From Paracoccaceae bacterium (GTDB lineage Bacteria; Pseudomonadota; Alphaproteobacteria; Rhodobacterales; Rhodobacteraceae), in NCBI GenBank assembly GCA_030758115.1, contig JANREX010000009.1, forward strand, positions 1 to 49,999: DNA of 49,999 bases. The letters are read 5' to 3'. The position numbers and the translations under genes were made by a program. The notes below the pieces were generated by a model. The model did no database searches and was not told the DNA's origin. It saw only the letters and a list, made by a program, of their open reading frames with translations. Within the stretch, counting starts at the first letter, position 1, and each line of letters begins with the position of its first letter. Below are positions 9,137-19,228 of the stretch, piece by piece.

Positions 9137-9176
9137 GGCCCACCGCCCGCTTCTTCTTGCCTCAAATATCCCCGCG
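9128..9176 (+). terminator. Hairpin plus TTCTTCTTGCCT motif at the end of the ribF-ltaE unit
   Basis: GCGGGC (9128-9133) pairs with GCCCGC (9145-9150); the TGA of ltaE (9134-9136) lies in the loop. The stem is followed at once by TTCTTCTTGCCT, one base, and AAATATCC (9151-9171). The same motif follows a hairpin at 46000-45979 on the other strand. No pure T-run, so termination is inferred from the repeated arrangement. Confidence 0.5.
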
Positions 9177-9184
9177 CGGCGCGC

Positions 9185-9202
9185 ACCCGCCGTCAGGCGG
9201 GT
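9185..9202 (-). terminator. Hairpin containing the stop codon of the alpha/beta hydrolase
   Basis: ACCCGCC (9185-9191), loop GTCA, GGCGGGT (9196-9202): a perfect 7-bp stem. The hydrolase stop (TGA, complement of 9193-9195) is in the four-base loop. No T-run follows, so efficiency as an intrinsic terminator is uncertain. Confidence 0.45.
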
Positions 9203-10032
9203 TCCTGCACCGGCACATCGGCCCAGAAGGTCCGGGTGGCATCGGCCACCGCGACCGGATGTGTGATCGGCACCATGTGACCGGCCCCCGGCACCGCAAA
9301 CTGCGTCGATTGGGTGATGCGCCGGGCAAGCCCGTCATTGATGGCGGCAATCGCCTCGGGGCTGTCGCCGCCACGGATCAGCAGAACCGGGCAGGCAATC
9401 CGCTCCAGCTTGCCACCCGACAGCATGCCCGCGCTGTCGCCGTAGATCGCGGGGTTGCCGGCCTCGATCAGGTGGATGCGCGCAATCATGGCCTTGCGCT
9501 GGCTTTCGGGCAGCCGTTCCCAGCCCCGCCCGTCGCCCCAGACCGATGTGAAAGCCTCGGCCGCAGCCGCGCGGTCACCCGCCGCAAGGGCCGCGCGATA
9601 CTTGGCCATGCGGGGATCCTGATCGGCCTTGAGATCGGGCCGGTCCGCGATGGCCACGGAAAAGAACACAGGCTCGATCAGCACCAGCGACCGCACAAGA
9701 TCGGGCCGTTCGACTGCCAGCCGCAGGGCCACCGTTCCACCAAAGGAATGGCCGATCACATCGACAGGCCGCCCATCCGCCTGATCTTCCAGCAGATCGA
9801 CGGCCATGGCCATGCTGACCCCCTGGATATCGCTGACCCCGTCCCAATCGGCACTGCGGCCATGTCCGGGCAGATCATAAGCGATGGCCGTGACAAGGCC
9901 GTCCAATGCGTCGACCATGCGTGACCACCCCCCGGCATGGCCCAGCGAGCAATGGATCAGCAGGGTTTGGCGCGGCCCGTCACCTGTCTTGGTCCAGTGG
10001 GTCGGAACACCGCCCCTGACGTCCTGCGGCAT
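9193..10032 (-). CDS. Alpha/beta-fold hydrolase
   Basis: 279 residues. The nucleophile elbow is GHSFGG (94-99, S96), preceded by LLIHCSLGHAGGW as oxyanion-hole region and AYDLPGHGRS; the acid is probably in LLIRGGDSP and the catalytic histidine in PGAGHMVPITHP near the C-terminus. Substrate unknown. The ATG at 10030-10032 follows the stop of the DsbA-like isomerase after one base, so the two form an operon; a longer in-frame start further upstream would overlap that gene. Confidence 0.85.
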   Translation of the reverse strand: MPQDVRGGVPTHWTKTGDGPRQTLLIHCSLGHAGGWSRMVDALDGLVTAIAYDLPGHGRSADWDGVSDIQGVSMAMAVDLLEDQADGRPVDVIGHSFGGTVALRLAVERPDLVRSLVLIEPVFFSVAIADRPDLKADQDPRMAKYRAALAAGDRAAAAEAFTSVWGDGRGWERLPESQRKAMIARIHLIEAGNPAIYGDSAGMLSGGKLERIACPVLLIRGGDSPEAIAAINDGLARRITQSTQFAVPGAGHMVPITHPVAVADATRTFWADVPVQEPA

Positions 10033-10033
10033 G

Positions 10034-10633
10034 TCAGAGCTTGCCTGACAGATGCGCGTCCAGATCCTCAAGCCGGTCCTGGCCCCAGAACCTCTGACCG
10101 CTGTCCACAAGGTAGAAAGGTGCGCCGAAGACACCGCGCGACACCGCTTCCTCAAGGTTGGCGGCATAGGTTTCAGCGCCCGCCAACAGACCCTTGTCGG
10201 CCAGGCCCGCATCAAAACCCGCAGCCGTCAGGCAGTCGCGCACCACATCGTCTTGCGAGATGTCGCGCTGCTCGGCCCAGCAGGCACGCGCGAAACCGTG
10301 CACCAGCGCCCCAAGGTCGCCGCCGCCAGCTGCCTGTGCGGCAATCACCGCATAGGACGCGGGCGCCGGGTTTACCGGCCAATGTGCGGGTTGCAGATTG
10401 AAGTCCACGCCCAGTTTCCTGGCCTGACGCGGCAATTCCTGCGCGCGGTATTCCTTGCGCGAGGGGTGCCGGTCGGCCAGGGCCACACCGCCCGTCCGGG
10501 CGAAGACCGCCCCGGCATCGACGGGTTTGTAGGTGATGGTGGCCCCGTGACGCGCTGCGATCGCCTCGAGCCGGGTTCCCGCCAGATAGACATAAGGGGA
10601 AAGAACCGTGAAAAAATAATCGATATGGGCCAT
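10034..10633 (-). CDS. DsbA-family 2-hydroxychromene-2-carboxylate isomerase-like protein
   Basis: 199 residues with a thioredoxin/GST-kappa fold. [13 protein letters not shown] (7-19) holds the SPY segment that binds glutathione in HCCA isomerases, and the [11 protein letters not shown] motif near 170-180 has the cis-proline. In naphthalene degradation this family isomerises 2-hydroxychromene-2-carboxylate; in Rhodobacteraceae the real substrate is usually unknown. First gene of a two-gene operon with the hydrolase, divergent from prs. Confidence 0.85.
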   Translation of the reverse strand: MAHIDYFFTVLSPYVYLAGTRLEAIAARHGATITYKPVDAGAVFARTGGVALADRHPSRKEYRAQELPRQARKLGVDFNLQPAHWPVNPAPASYAVIAAQAAGGGDLGALVHGFARACWAEQRDISQDDVVRDCLTAAGFDAGLADKGLLAGAETYAANLEEAVSRGVFGAPFYLVDSGQRFWGQDRLEDLDAHLSGKL

Positions 10634-10750
10634 TTGCGCGTTTCCTTTGCCTGCATCGCTTTGCCCGACGGTAACGAGATGATAGGCAGTGTCAACGTCA
10701 CGAATCTGTCATTCGCCCTGCGCGGATGCCCCCGCAGAGGAACCGCTGCC

Positions 10751-11767
10751 ATGCCATCCATCACCGAACCGAAACTGATTTCGGGCAACGCCAACCTGCC
10801 GCTCGCCAAGGCGATCGCACGGCGCATGTCGATCCATCGCGGGATATCCGTCGGCCTGGTCGACGCCCGGATCGAACGGTTCAACGATGGCGAGATCTTC
10901 GTCGAAGTTTTCGAGAACGTGCGCGGCGAGGATATGTTCATCATCCAGTCCACCTCGAACCCGGCAAATGACAACCTGATGGAACTGCTGATCATGTCGG
11001 ACGCGCTGCGCCGGTCGTCGGCGGCGCGCATCACGGCCGTGATCCCCTATTTCGGCTATGCCCGCCAGGACCGGCGCACCAAGGCGCGCACCCCGATCAG
11101 CGCCAAGCTGGTCGCGAACATGCTGGTCGAGGCGGGGATCGAGCGGGTGCTGACCCTTGATCTGCACGCAGCCCAGATCCAGGGTTTCTTCGATATTCCG
11201 GTGGATAACCTCTATGCCTCGCCGATCTTCGCGCTGGATATCAAGGCGCATTTCGCGGGGCGCATGAACGATCTGATGGTGGTCTCGCCGGATGTGGGGG
11301 GCGTGGCGCGGGCCCGCGAACTGGCCAAGCGGATCAATGCCCCGCTTGCCATCGTGGACAAGCGCCGCGAAAAACCCGGCGAAGTGGCGGAAATGACCGT
11401 GATCGGTGACGTGACGGGCAAGACCTGCCTGATCGTCGATGACATCTGCGACACCGCCGGAACCCTGTGCAAGGCCGCCGAGGTGCTGATCGAGAATGGC
11501 GCGAACGAGGTCCATTCCTATATCACCCATGGCGTTTTGTCCGGCCCGGCTGTCGAACGCATCACCAAATCGGTCATGAAATCGCTGGTCATCACCGATT
11601 CCATCGAAGCCCCCGATACCGTGCGCAATGCGCCCAACATCCGTATCGTGCCCACGGCGCCGATGTTCGCCCAGGCGATCCTGAACATCTGGAACGGCAC
11701 CTCCGTGTCGTCCTTGTTCGAGACAGAGACACTGGACCCGATCTACGAGGGCACATTCAAGCTCTGA
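10751..11767 (+). CDS. prs: Ribose-phosphate pyrophosphokinase
   Basis: Makes PRPP from ribose 5-phosphate and ATP for purine, pyrimidine, histidine, tryptophan and NAD synthesis. The 338-residue protein has the N-terminal [14 protein letters not shown], the ATP-binding flexible loop [18 protein letters not shown], the metal/His region [13 protein letters not shown], and the PRPP loop [14 protein letters not shown]. Length is slightly above the enterobacterial enzyme. The ATG at 10751 has AGAGGA upstream; open frame further 5' lacks similarity. Faces the lectin gene with only 16 nt between stops. Confidence 0.97.
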   Translation: MPSITEPKLISGNANLPLAKAIARRMSIHRGISVGLVDARIERFNDGEIFVEVFENVRGEDMFIIQSTSNPANDNLMELLIMSDALRRSSAARITAVIPYFGYARQDRRTKARTPISAKLVANMLVEAGIERVLTLDLHAAQIQGFFDIPVDNLYASPIFALDIKAHFAGRMNDLMVVSPDVGGVARARELAKRINAPLAIVDKRREKPGEVAEMTVIGDVTGKTCLIVDDICDTAGTLCKAAEVLIENGANEVHSYITHGVLSGPAVERITKSVMKSLVITDSIEAPDTVRNAPNIRIVPTAPMFAQAILNIWNGTSVSSLFETETLDPIYEGTFKL

Positions 11768-11786
11768 CAGGCGGCGGCGCCTGTCA
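11765..11786. terminator. Shared hairpin spanning both stop codons of prs and the lectin gene
   Basis: TGACAGGC (11765-11772), loop GGCGGC, GCCTGTCA (11779-11786). The left arm begins with the TGA of prs and the right arm ends with the complement of the lectin TGA, so the palindrome reads as a stem-loop in both transcripts. No T-run on either side. Confidence 0.45.
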
Positions 11787-12134
11787 GTCGATGCACCAGT
11801 CGTCGGGCTCGTAACGCTCGCCAATGGCGATCCAGCTGACACGGACACGGGCCACCTTGCTGTCACCCCATGTGCGGAAGACGATGGCGAAGCCTTCGGG
11901 CTTGATGTCGCTGGCCTGCACATCAGCGCGTGAATTCGCCGTGTTGGACATGTCCCACATGCTCATGGCCACATGCACCACAGGCGGCGTGACGAATGCT
12001 TCGCGGAACAGCACGAAACTGCGGATATGGCGCGGCCCCTCGCCTGTCCACATCTCTCCATCGTGCTCGAAATCCGAGAACAGGATCATCTCGCCCTGAT
12101 CGACACCGATCGAATTGTTCCTGAAACGCCGCAT
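11784..12134 (-). CDS. H-type lectin domain protein
   Basis: 116 residues that are almost entirely one H-type lectin domain: ILFSDFEHDGEMWTGEGPR, then SFVLFREAF, VVHVAMSMWDMS and RTWGDSKVARVRVSW. H-type lectins (snail agglutinin, discoidin) bind GalNAc-type sugars as hexamers. There is no signal peptide and no other domain, so a cytoplasmic or non-classically exported carbohydrate-binding protein is implied. Single gene, convergent with prs, upstream of the ATP synthase terminator. Confidence 0.85.
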   Translation of the reverse strand: MRRFRNNSIGVDQGEMILFSDFEHDGEMWTGEGPRHIRSFVLFREAFVTPPVVHVAMSMWDMSNTANSRADVQASDIKPEGFAIVFRTWGDSKVARVRVSWIAIGERYEPDDWCID

Positions 12135-12252
12135 GAAGCCTCTGATCTGCCGTTGCGCCCTTACTGCCAGATTCTGGCGTCATCAGGCCAGAAAAATGCG
12201 CGCCAAAGGCGTATTGCGGGCGCGATCCGTGCCGGCAGGTCCCAGCACAAAG

Positions 12253-12283
12253 AAAAAGGCCCCGTCTTGCGACAGGGCCTTTT
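12253..12283 (-). terminator. Intrinsic terminator of the atpHAGDC operon
   Basis: On the minus strand AGGGCC-type arms (12275-12280 and 12257-12262) enclose a twelve-base loop and are followed by a U-run encoded by AAAAA at 12253-12257; As on the other side make it potentially bidirectional. It lies 20-50 nt after the atpC stop. Confidence 0.85.
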
Positions 12284-12302
12284 CACATCATCTGTCCGAC
12301 GA

Positions 12303-12701
12303 TCAGACGCCGACTTCGCCCCGAAGGGCCTGCAGATCAGCCAGCAGCTTGTCGGCTGCATCCTTGGCGTCGGCAGGTGCCTTGGCCACGGCCTCGGTGG
12401 CCAGACCGATCAGCGCGTCGAAATCGGCCGCCGTCGCTTCCGCAACCGGCATCGCCTTTTCCGCCAGGACCGAAGTCCCCTCGCCCGAGATCTCGGCGAA
12501 GCCGCCGGTCACCACATAGGCCGCGTCACCCTGCGGGCCGCTCACGCGCAGCACGCCGGGGCGCAGGGTCGTGATCAGCGGCGCATGGTCGGGCATCGCT
12601 GTCAGGTCGCCATCGGCCCCCGGGATCTGCACCTGCGCCACCTGCATCGAGGCAAGCCTGCGCTCGGGGCTGACGAGGTCGAATTGCATGGTCTCAGCCA
12701 T
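12303..12701 (-). CDS. atpC: F1F0 ATP synthase epsilon subunit
   Basis: Rotor stalk subunit of the F1 sector that couples c-ring rotation to catalysis and inhibits ATP hydrolysis. 132 residues: N-terminal beta-barrel ([17 protein letters not shown], then [18 protein letters not shown], a family signature) and an alanine-rich C-terminal helical part that is short and variable in alphaproteobacteria. Last gene of the operon, 12 nt after atpD. Confidence 0.96.
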   Translation of the reverse strand: MAETMQFDLVSPERRLASMQVAQVQIPGADGDLTAMPDHAPLITTLRPGVLRVSGPQGDAAYVVTGGFAEISGEGTSVLAEKAMPVAEATAADFDALIGLATEAVAKAPADAKDAADKLLADLQALRGEVGV

Positions 12702-12713
12702 TTCGGCCCTCCC

Positions 12714-15031
<2,318 letters not shown>

Positions 15032-15043
15032 AGCCTCTTCCCC

Positions 15044-16582
15044 TTATGCGAAGTCAGCGGCGAAGGCGTCCAGCGCAGCTTTGATCTTGTCCTCGGCCTC
15101 GCCCTTGATCTTCGGATCCTGCTTCGTGATGTAGTCCAGCAGATCCGCGTTCTTGGTACGCAGATGCTTGAGCAGACCAGCTTCGAAACGGCCGACATCC
15201 TTGACGGCGATCTTGTCGAGGTAGCCCTTGGTGCCGGCATAGATCACGCAGACGATTTCCGCGTTGGTCAGCGGCGAATACTGCGGCTGCTTCATCAGTT
15301 CGGTCAGACGCGCACCACGGTTCAGCAGCTGCTGGGTCGCGGCGTCAAGGTCGGAACCGAACTGTGCAAAGGCCGCCATTTCGCGGTACTGCGCCAGTTC
15401 CAGCTTCACCGGACCTGCGACCGATTTCATCGCGTTGGTCTGGGCCGAGGAGCCCACGCGCGACACGGACAGACCGGTGTTCACCGCAGGGCGGATACCC
15501 TGGTAGAACAGTTCGGTTTCCAGGAAGATCTGACCGTCGGTGATCGAGATCACGTTGGTCGGAATGAACGCGGACACGTCGCCGCCCTGGGTTTCGATGA
15601 TCGGCAGCGCGGTCAGCGAACCTGCGCCGAAATCTTCGTTCAGCTTTGCCGAACGCTCCAGCAGGCGCGAGTGGAGATAGAACACGTCGCCGGGATAGGC
15701 TTCGCGGCCCGGCGGGCGACGCAGCAGCAGCGACATCTGACGATAGGACACGGCCTGCTTGGACAGGTCATCATAGATGATCAGCGCGTGACGGCCGTTG
15801 TCGCGGAAATGCTCGGCCATGGCGGTCGCGGCATAGGGTGCCAGGAACTGCATCGGCGCGGGGTCGGATGCGGTTGCGGCAACCACGATCGTGTATTCGA
15901 TCGCACCGGATTCTTCCAGCTTCTTCACCAGCTGCGCCACGGTGGAGCGCTTCTGGCCGATAGCCACGTAGACGCAGTAAAGCTTCTTGCTTTCGTCGTC
16001 GCCGGCAGCTTCGTTATAGGATTTCTGGTTCAGGATCGTGTCCAGAGCGATGGCGGTCTTGCCGGTCTGACGGTCACCGATGATCAGTTCGCGCTGGCCA
16101 CGGCCAACGGGGATCATGGCGTCCACGGATTTCAGGCCGGTCGCCATCGGCTCGTGCACCGATTTGCGCGGGATGATGCCGGGCGCCTTGACGTCGGCGA
16201 TGCCGCGCTTGGAGGTCGCGATCGGACCCTTGCCGTCCAGCGGGTTGCCCAGGCCGTCAACAACGCGGCCCAGCAGCTCGTCGCCCACCGGAACGTCCAC
16301 GATGGACTTGGTGCGCTTGACGGTGTCGCCTTCCTTGATGTCGCGGTCGGAACCGAAGATCACGACGCCGACGTTGTCGGATTCAAGGTTCAGCGCCATC
16401 CCGCGGATACCACCGGGGAATTCGACCATCTCGCCGGCCTGGACGTTGTCCAGACCGTAGACGCGGGCGATACCGTCACCGACGGACAGCACGCGACCCA
16501 CCTCGGCCACTTCGGCTTCCTGGCCGAAGTTCTTGATCTGGTCCTTCAGGATCGCAGAAATTTCCGCTGCTTGGATACCCAT
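15044..16582 (-). CDS. atpA: F1F0 ATP synthase alpha subunit
   Basis: Non-catalytic nucleotide-binding subunit of F1. 512 residues with Walker A GDRQTGKT at 169-176, the arginine-finger region [17 protein letters not shown], and the N-terminal [13 protein letters not shown] helix that contacts delta. Starts immediately after the atpH stop with no spacer. A typical housekeeping gene. Confidence 0.99.
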   Translation of the reverse strand: MGIQAAEISAILKDQIKNFGQEAEVAEVGRVLSVGDGIARVYGLDNVQAGEMVEFPGGIRGMALNLESDNVGVVIFGSDRDIKEGDTVKRTKSIVDVPVGDELLGRVVDGLGNPLDGKGPIATSKRGIADVKAPGIIPRKSVHEPMATGLKSVDAMIPVGRGQRELIIGDRQTGKTAIALDTILNQKSYNEAAGDDESKKLYCVYVAIGQKRSTVAQLVKKLEESGAIEYTIVVAATASDPAPMQFLAPYAATAMAEHFRDNGRHALIIYDDLSKQAVSYRQMSLLLRRPPGREAYPGDVFYLHSRLLERSAKLNEDFGAGSLTALPIIETQGGDVSAFIPTNVISITDGQIFLETELFYQGIRPAVNTGLSVSRVGSSAQTNAMKSVAGPVKLELAQYREMAAFAQFGSDLDAATQQLLNRGARLTELMKQPQYSPLTNAEIVCVIYAGTKGYLDKIAVKDVGRFEAGLLKHLRTKNADLLDYITKQDPKIKGEAEDKIKAALDAFAADFA

Positions 16583-17143
16583 TTATCCGACCTCTTTCAT
16601 TGCATTCTGGAGGGAGTTGAGGCGCGATGCGATCGAAGTGTCGATCATCTTCGAGCCAACCTTGACGACAAGACCACCGATGAGGCTTTCATCGACGGCC
16701 GCTTTGATCTTGACAGTCTTGCCGGTGCGGCCAGCCAGAAGCTTGGCCAGCTTGTCCGACTGCGCCTTGGTCAGCGCCTTGGCGCTGGTGACTTCGGCGG
16801 TGACTTCGCCCTTGTCCTCGGCGATGGCGTTGCGCAGCGCGGCGGCCAGTTGCGGCAGCACGAACAGGCGGCGCTTGCCCGCCATCAGGCCCAGCACATT
16901 GGTCATTGTGGGCGTGAGGCCCATTTTCTTTGCGATCGCTGCAATGGCTGCGGCCTGCTCTTCGCGGCTATAGATCGGGCTGCTGATCAATGCGTTGAAA
17001 TCGGCGCTATCTGCCAGCGCGGATTCGATTGCATCAAGATCCGCCTCGATCTTGGCGACGCTCTTGCTTTCTTTTGCAAGTTCAAACACGGCCGTCGCGT
17101 AGCGCGCGGCGATGCCTGAGGAAATCGAAGCTGGTTCGGACAC
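16583..17143 (-). CDS. atpH: F1F0 ATP synthase delta subunit
   Basis: Peripheral-stalk subunit (OSCP homologue) linking F1 to the b subunits. 186 residues from GTG 17141-17143 ([20 protein letters not shown]). I prefer this start to the GTG two codons upstream (17149) because AAGGG lies six bases ahead of it and the family normally begins SEPASI. The C-terminal [20 protein letters not shown] signature is intact. First gene of the operon; the F0 genes are elsewhere, as usual in Rhodobacteraceae. Confidence 0.97.
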   Translation of the reverse strand: MSEPASISSGIAARYATAVFELAKESKSVAKIEADLDAIESALADSADFNALISSPIYSREEQAAAIAAIAKKMGLTPTMTNVLGLMAGKRRLFVLPQLAAALRNAIAEDKGEVTAEVTSAKALTKAQSDKLAKLLAGRTGKTVKIKAAVDESLIGGLVVKVGSKMIDTSIASRLNSLQNAMKEVG

Positions 17144-17483
17144 GTCCACCCTTCCGATATTCTGACCCCGGACGTTTGATGGCCCTCTGGACCGCCGGGG
17201 AAGTTAACCTGCCTTGACCCGCGTCAAAGCATCAAAATCGGCGTGGGTGTAGCAGAGCCTTCCGGACCTAGCAACCTGCTATAGAGTCAAAGGGCCGAAA
17301 GGAATTTCGTTAACTTTCAGTTGCTTAACAAAGGTGCGGCGCTTTGTGCCCTATTTGTGCGAAAAAAATTCGATCTTTTCGCACCGAATTTCCGATTCCG
17401 TGCCCGAAAACCCGGCAAACCCCATGTCGCGCAGGCCGCATGCGTTAGCGTTATCACGCCGGGCGCTGCGCGAAAACCGCCTC
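17144..17483 (-). other. Upstream region of the ATP synthase operon (no gene seen)
   Basis: About 330 nt between the methyltransferase stop and atpH. No credible coding frame. It should hold the atp promoter: TTGACT (complement of 17286-17291) and TTGACG (near 17225) are -35-like, but neither has a convincing -10 at 16-18 bases. A 9-bp inverted repeat, GTGCGAAAA ... TTTTCGCAC (17357-17365 and 17376-17384), sits in an A/T-rich stretch in the middle; its role is unknown. Confidence 0.5.
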
Positions 17484-17495
17484 TCAGGCCGGTTT
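17472..17495 (-). terminator. Hairpin with U-run at the end of the methyltransferase gene
   Basis: On the minus strand AAACCGGCC, loop TGAGA, GGCGGTTTT: a stem with one bulged base ending in four Us. The methyltransferase stop TGA (complement of 17484-17486) is in the loop. Confidence 0.6.
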
Positions 17496-18236
17496 GACCT
17501 CGGGTTTCGGGCTTCCCAGACCGTCCAGCACATTCAACGGCCGTCGCATCGCCTCGCGCAGGCCCGGCCCGCTGGAGGCCTGCACCCTCTTGGTCGCCTC
17601 GACCATGAGGACGCCGCCGGCCAGCACCATCGAAAACCGCAGGCCCGCATTTTCCCAGAAATTCGCGGTCTTGCGCCAGAACCGCTTGTCCGAGGGGGGC
17701 TGATACAGCGTTGTGGCATGCCGCTCGGGCAGAAAGGAATGCCGCTTGAGCTGCGCCTCGAGCTGGCTGAGCGTGTAGGGTCGCCCATAGCCGAAAGGCG
17801 TGGCATCCGACCGGGACCACAGCCCCGCCCGGTTCGGCACGATGAACAAGGCACTGCCCCCCGGCCCCAGGACGCGGAAACACTCCTCCAGCAGCGCCGA
17901 AGGCTGTTCCGAGGTTTCCAGCCCGTGCAGCAGCACCAGCTTGTCCACATGCCCCGTCTCGATCGGCCAGGCGGTTTCCTCGCACAATACCGAAACATTG
18001 GGCATCCCCGCGGGCCAGGGCATCACCCCTTGCGGGCCCGGCATCAGGCCGGTCACGCGCCGCGCCTCGTCCAGGTAGGGGCGCAGCAGGGGCACGGCAA
18101 AGCCGAAACCCACGACGGTCTGCCCCTTGGCCTCGGGCCACATGCGCAGCATCTGGTCGCGCACGGCCTTCTGGGCCGCACGCCCCAGCGTACTGCGGTA
18201 ATAGAAGTTGCGAAGATCCTGCACATCAAGATGCAT
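17484..18236 (-). CDS. Class I SAM-dependent methyltransferase-like protein
   Basis: 250 residues with a Rossmann-like methyltransferase core: [19 protein letters not shown] stands where motif I lies, [17 protein letters not shown] is the motif IV region, and [20 protein letters not shown] is the post-IV segment of Methyltransf_11-type proteins. Motif I is degenerate (GFGFAVPL rather than GxGxG), so SAM binding is not certain. Substrate unknown. Divergent from gloB with 63 nt between; such a neighbour of gloB is common in Rhodobacterales as far as I recall. Confidence 0.75.
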   Translation of the reverse strand: MHLDVQDLRNFYYRSTLGRAAQKAVRDQMLRMWPEAKGQTVVGFGFAVPLLRPYLDEARRVTGLMPGPQGVMPWPAGMPNVSVLCEETAWPIETGHVDKLVLLHGLETSEQPSALLEECFRVLGPGGSALFIVPNRAGLWSRSDATPFGYGRPYTLSQLEAQLKRHSFLPERHATTLYQPPSDKRFWRKTANFWENAGLRFSMVLAGGVLMVEATKRVQASSGPGLREAMRRPLNVLDGLGSPKPEVKPA

Positions 18237-18299
18237 TGCGGTCCGCCTCTGGTTCCGCCACTCTAGGGTGCCACCTTAACAAGCAAAAGATGAAACGCC

Positions 18300-19067
18300 A
18301 TGCCCCTTGAGATCGTCACCATCCCCTGCCTCAAGGACAATTACGCCTTCCTGGCCCATGACAAGGCAACCGGGCAGACCGCCGTTGTCGATGTTCCCGA
18401 AGCGGCCCCGATCATCGCGGCGCTGAAACAACGCGGCTGGACGCTTTCCCATGTGCTGCTGACCCATCATCACTGGGATCATGTCGACGGGCTGGCGGGT
18501 TTGCTGGCGGATCATCCCGCCACGGTGATCGGGGCTGCGGCCGATGCCCATCGCCTGCCCCCGCTGGACATCGCCGTGACCGAAGGGGACACGATCACCA
18601 TCGGGTCCGACACCGGCACGGTGATCGACGTGTCCGGTCATACGCTGGGCCATGTCGCCTTTCATTTCCCCGACAGTGCCGTTGTCTTTACCGCCGACAG
18701 CCTGATGGCCATGGGCTGCGGGCGGCTGTTCGAGGGCACGCCCGCGCAGATGTATGCAAGCCTTGCCAAGCTCGCCGCGCTGCCGCCTGAAACGCTGGTC
18801 TGTTCGGGGCATGAATACACCGCCTCCAACGCGAAATTCGCCCTGACCATTGAACCGGGGAATGCCGCGCTTATCTCTCGTATCGAAAAGATCGAAACCG
18901 CGCGTGCACAGGGTCGCCCGACCGTCCCGTCCCTGCTGTCGACAGAGCGTGCCACAAACCCCTTCCTGCGGTCAGACAGCCCTGAAATTCAGGCCAATAT
19001 CGGCCTGTCAGGGGCAGATCCCGTCGCGGTTTTCACCGAGGTGCGCCGCCGCAAGGACAGTTTCTGA
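18300..19067 (+). CDS. gloB: Hydroxyacylglutathione hydrolase (glyoxalase II)
   Basis: Hydrolyses S-D-lactoylglutathione to lactate and glutathione in methylglyoxal detoxification. 255 residues of metallo-beta-lactamase fold with THHHWDH at 55-61, then SGHTLGHVAFH, FTADSLMAMGCGRLFEG and VCSGHEYTASNAKFA, which supply the remaining metal ligands, and the glyoxalase II C-terminal domain ending RRRKDSF. Length is normal. Single gene between the methyltransferase and clpA. Confidence 0.96.
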   Translation: MPLEIVTIPCLKDNYAFLAHDKATGQTAVVDVPEAAPIIAALKQRGWTLSHVLLTHHHWDHVDGLAGLLADHPATVIGAAADAHRLPPLDIAVTEGDTITIGSDTGTVIDVSGHTLGHVAFHFPDSAVVFTADSLMAMGCGRLFEGTPAQMYASLAKLAALPPETLVCSGHEYTASNAKFALTIEPGNAALISRIEKIETARAQGRPTVPSLLSTERATNPFLRSDSPEIQANIGLSGADPVAVFTEVRRRKDSF

Positions 19068-19228
19068 TGCTGAAACCTCACGCATCGGGAACACGTCGAA
19101 CAAAATGTGACCACCGGGCCAAAGAAAAAACTTGAAGAGCGCCCGATATAGACCACACTTTAAGACTATGAGGCCATGTTTGACGCGGCCATAACCGCGG
19201 CAGACCCAGATCAAAGAGGAGCACGACT

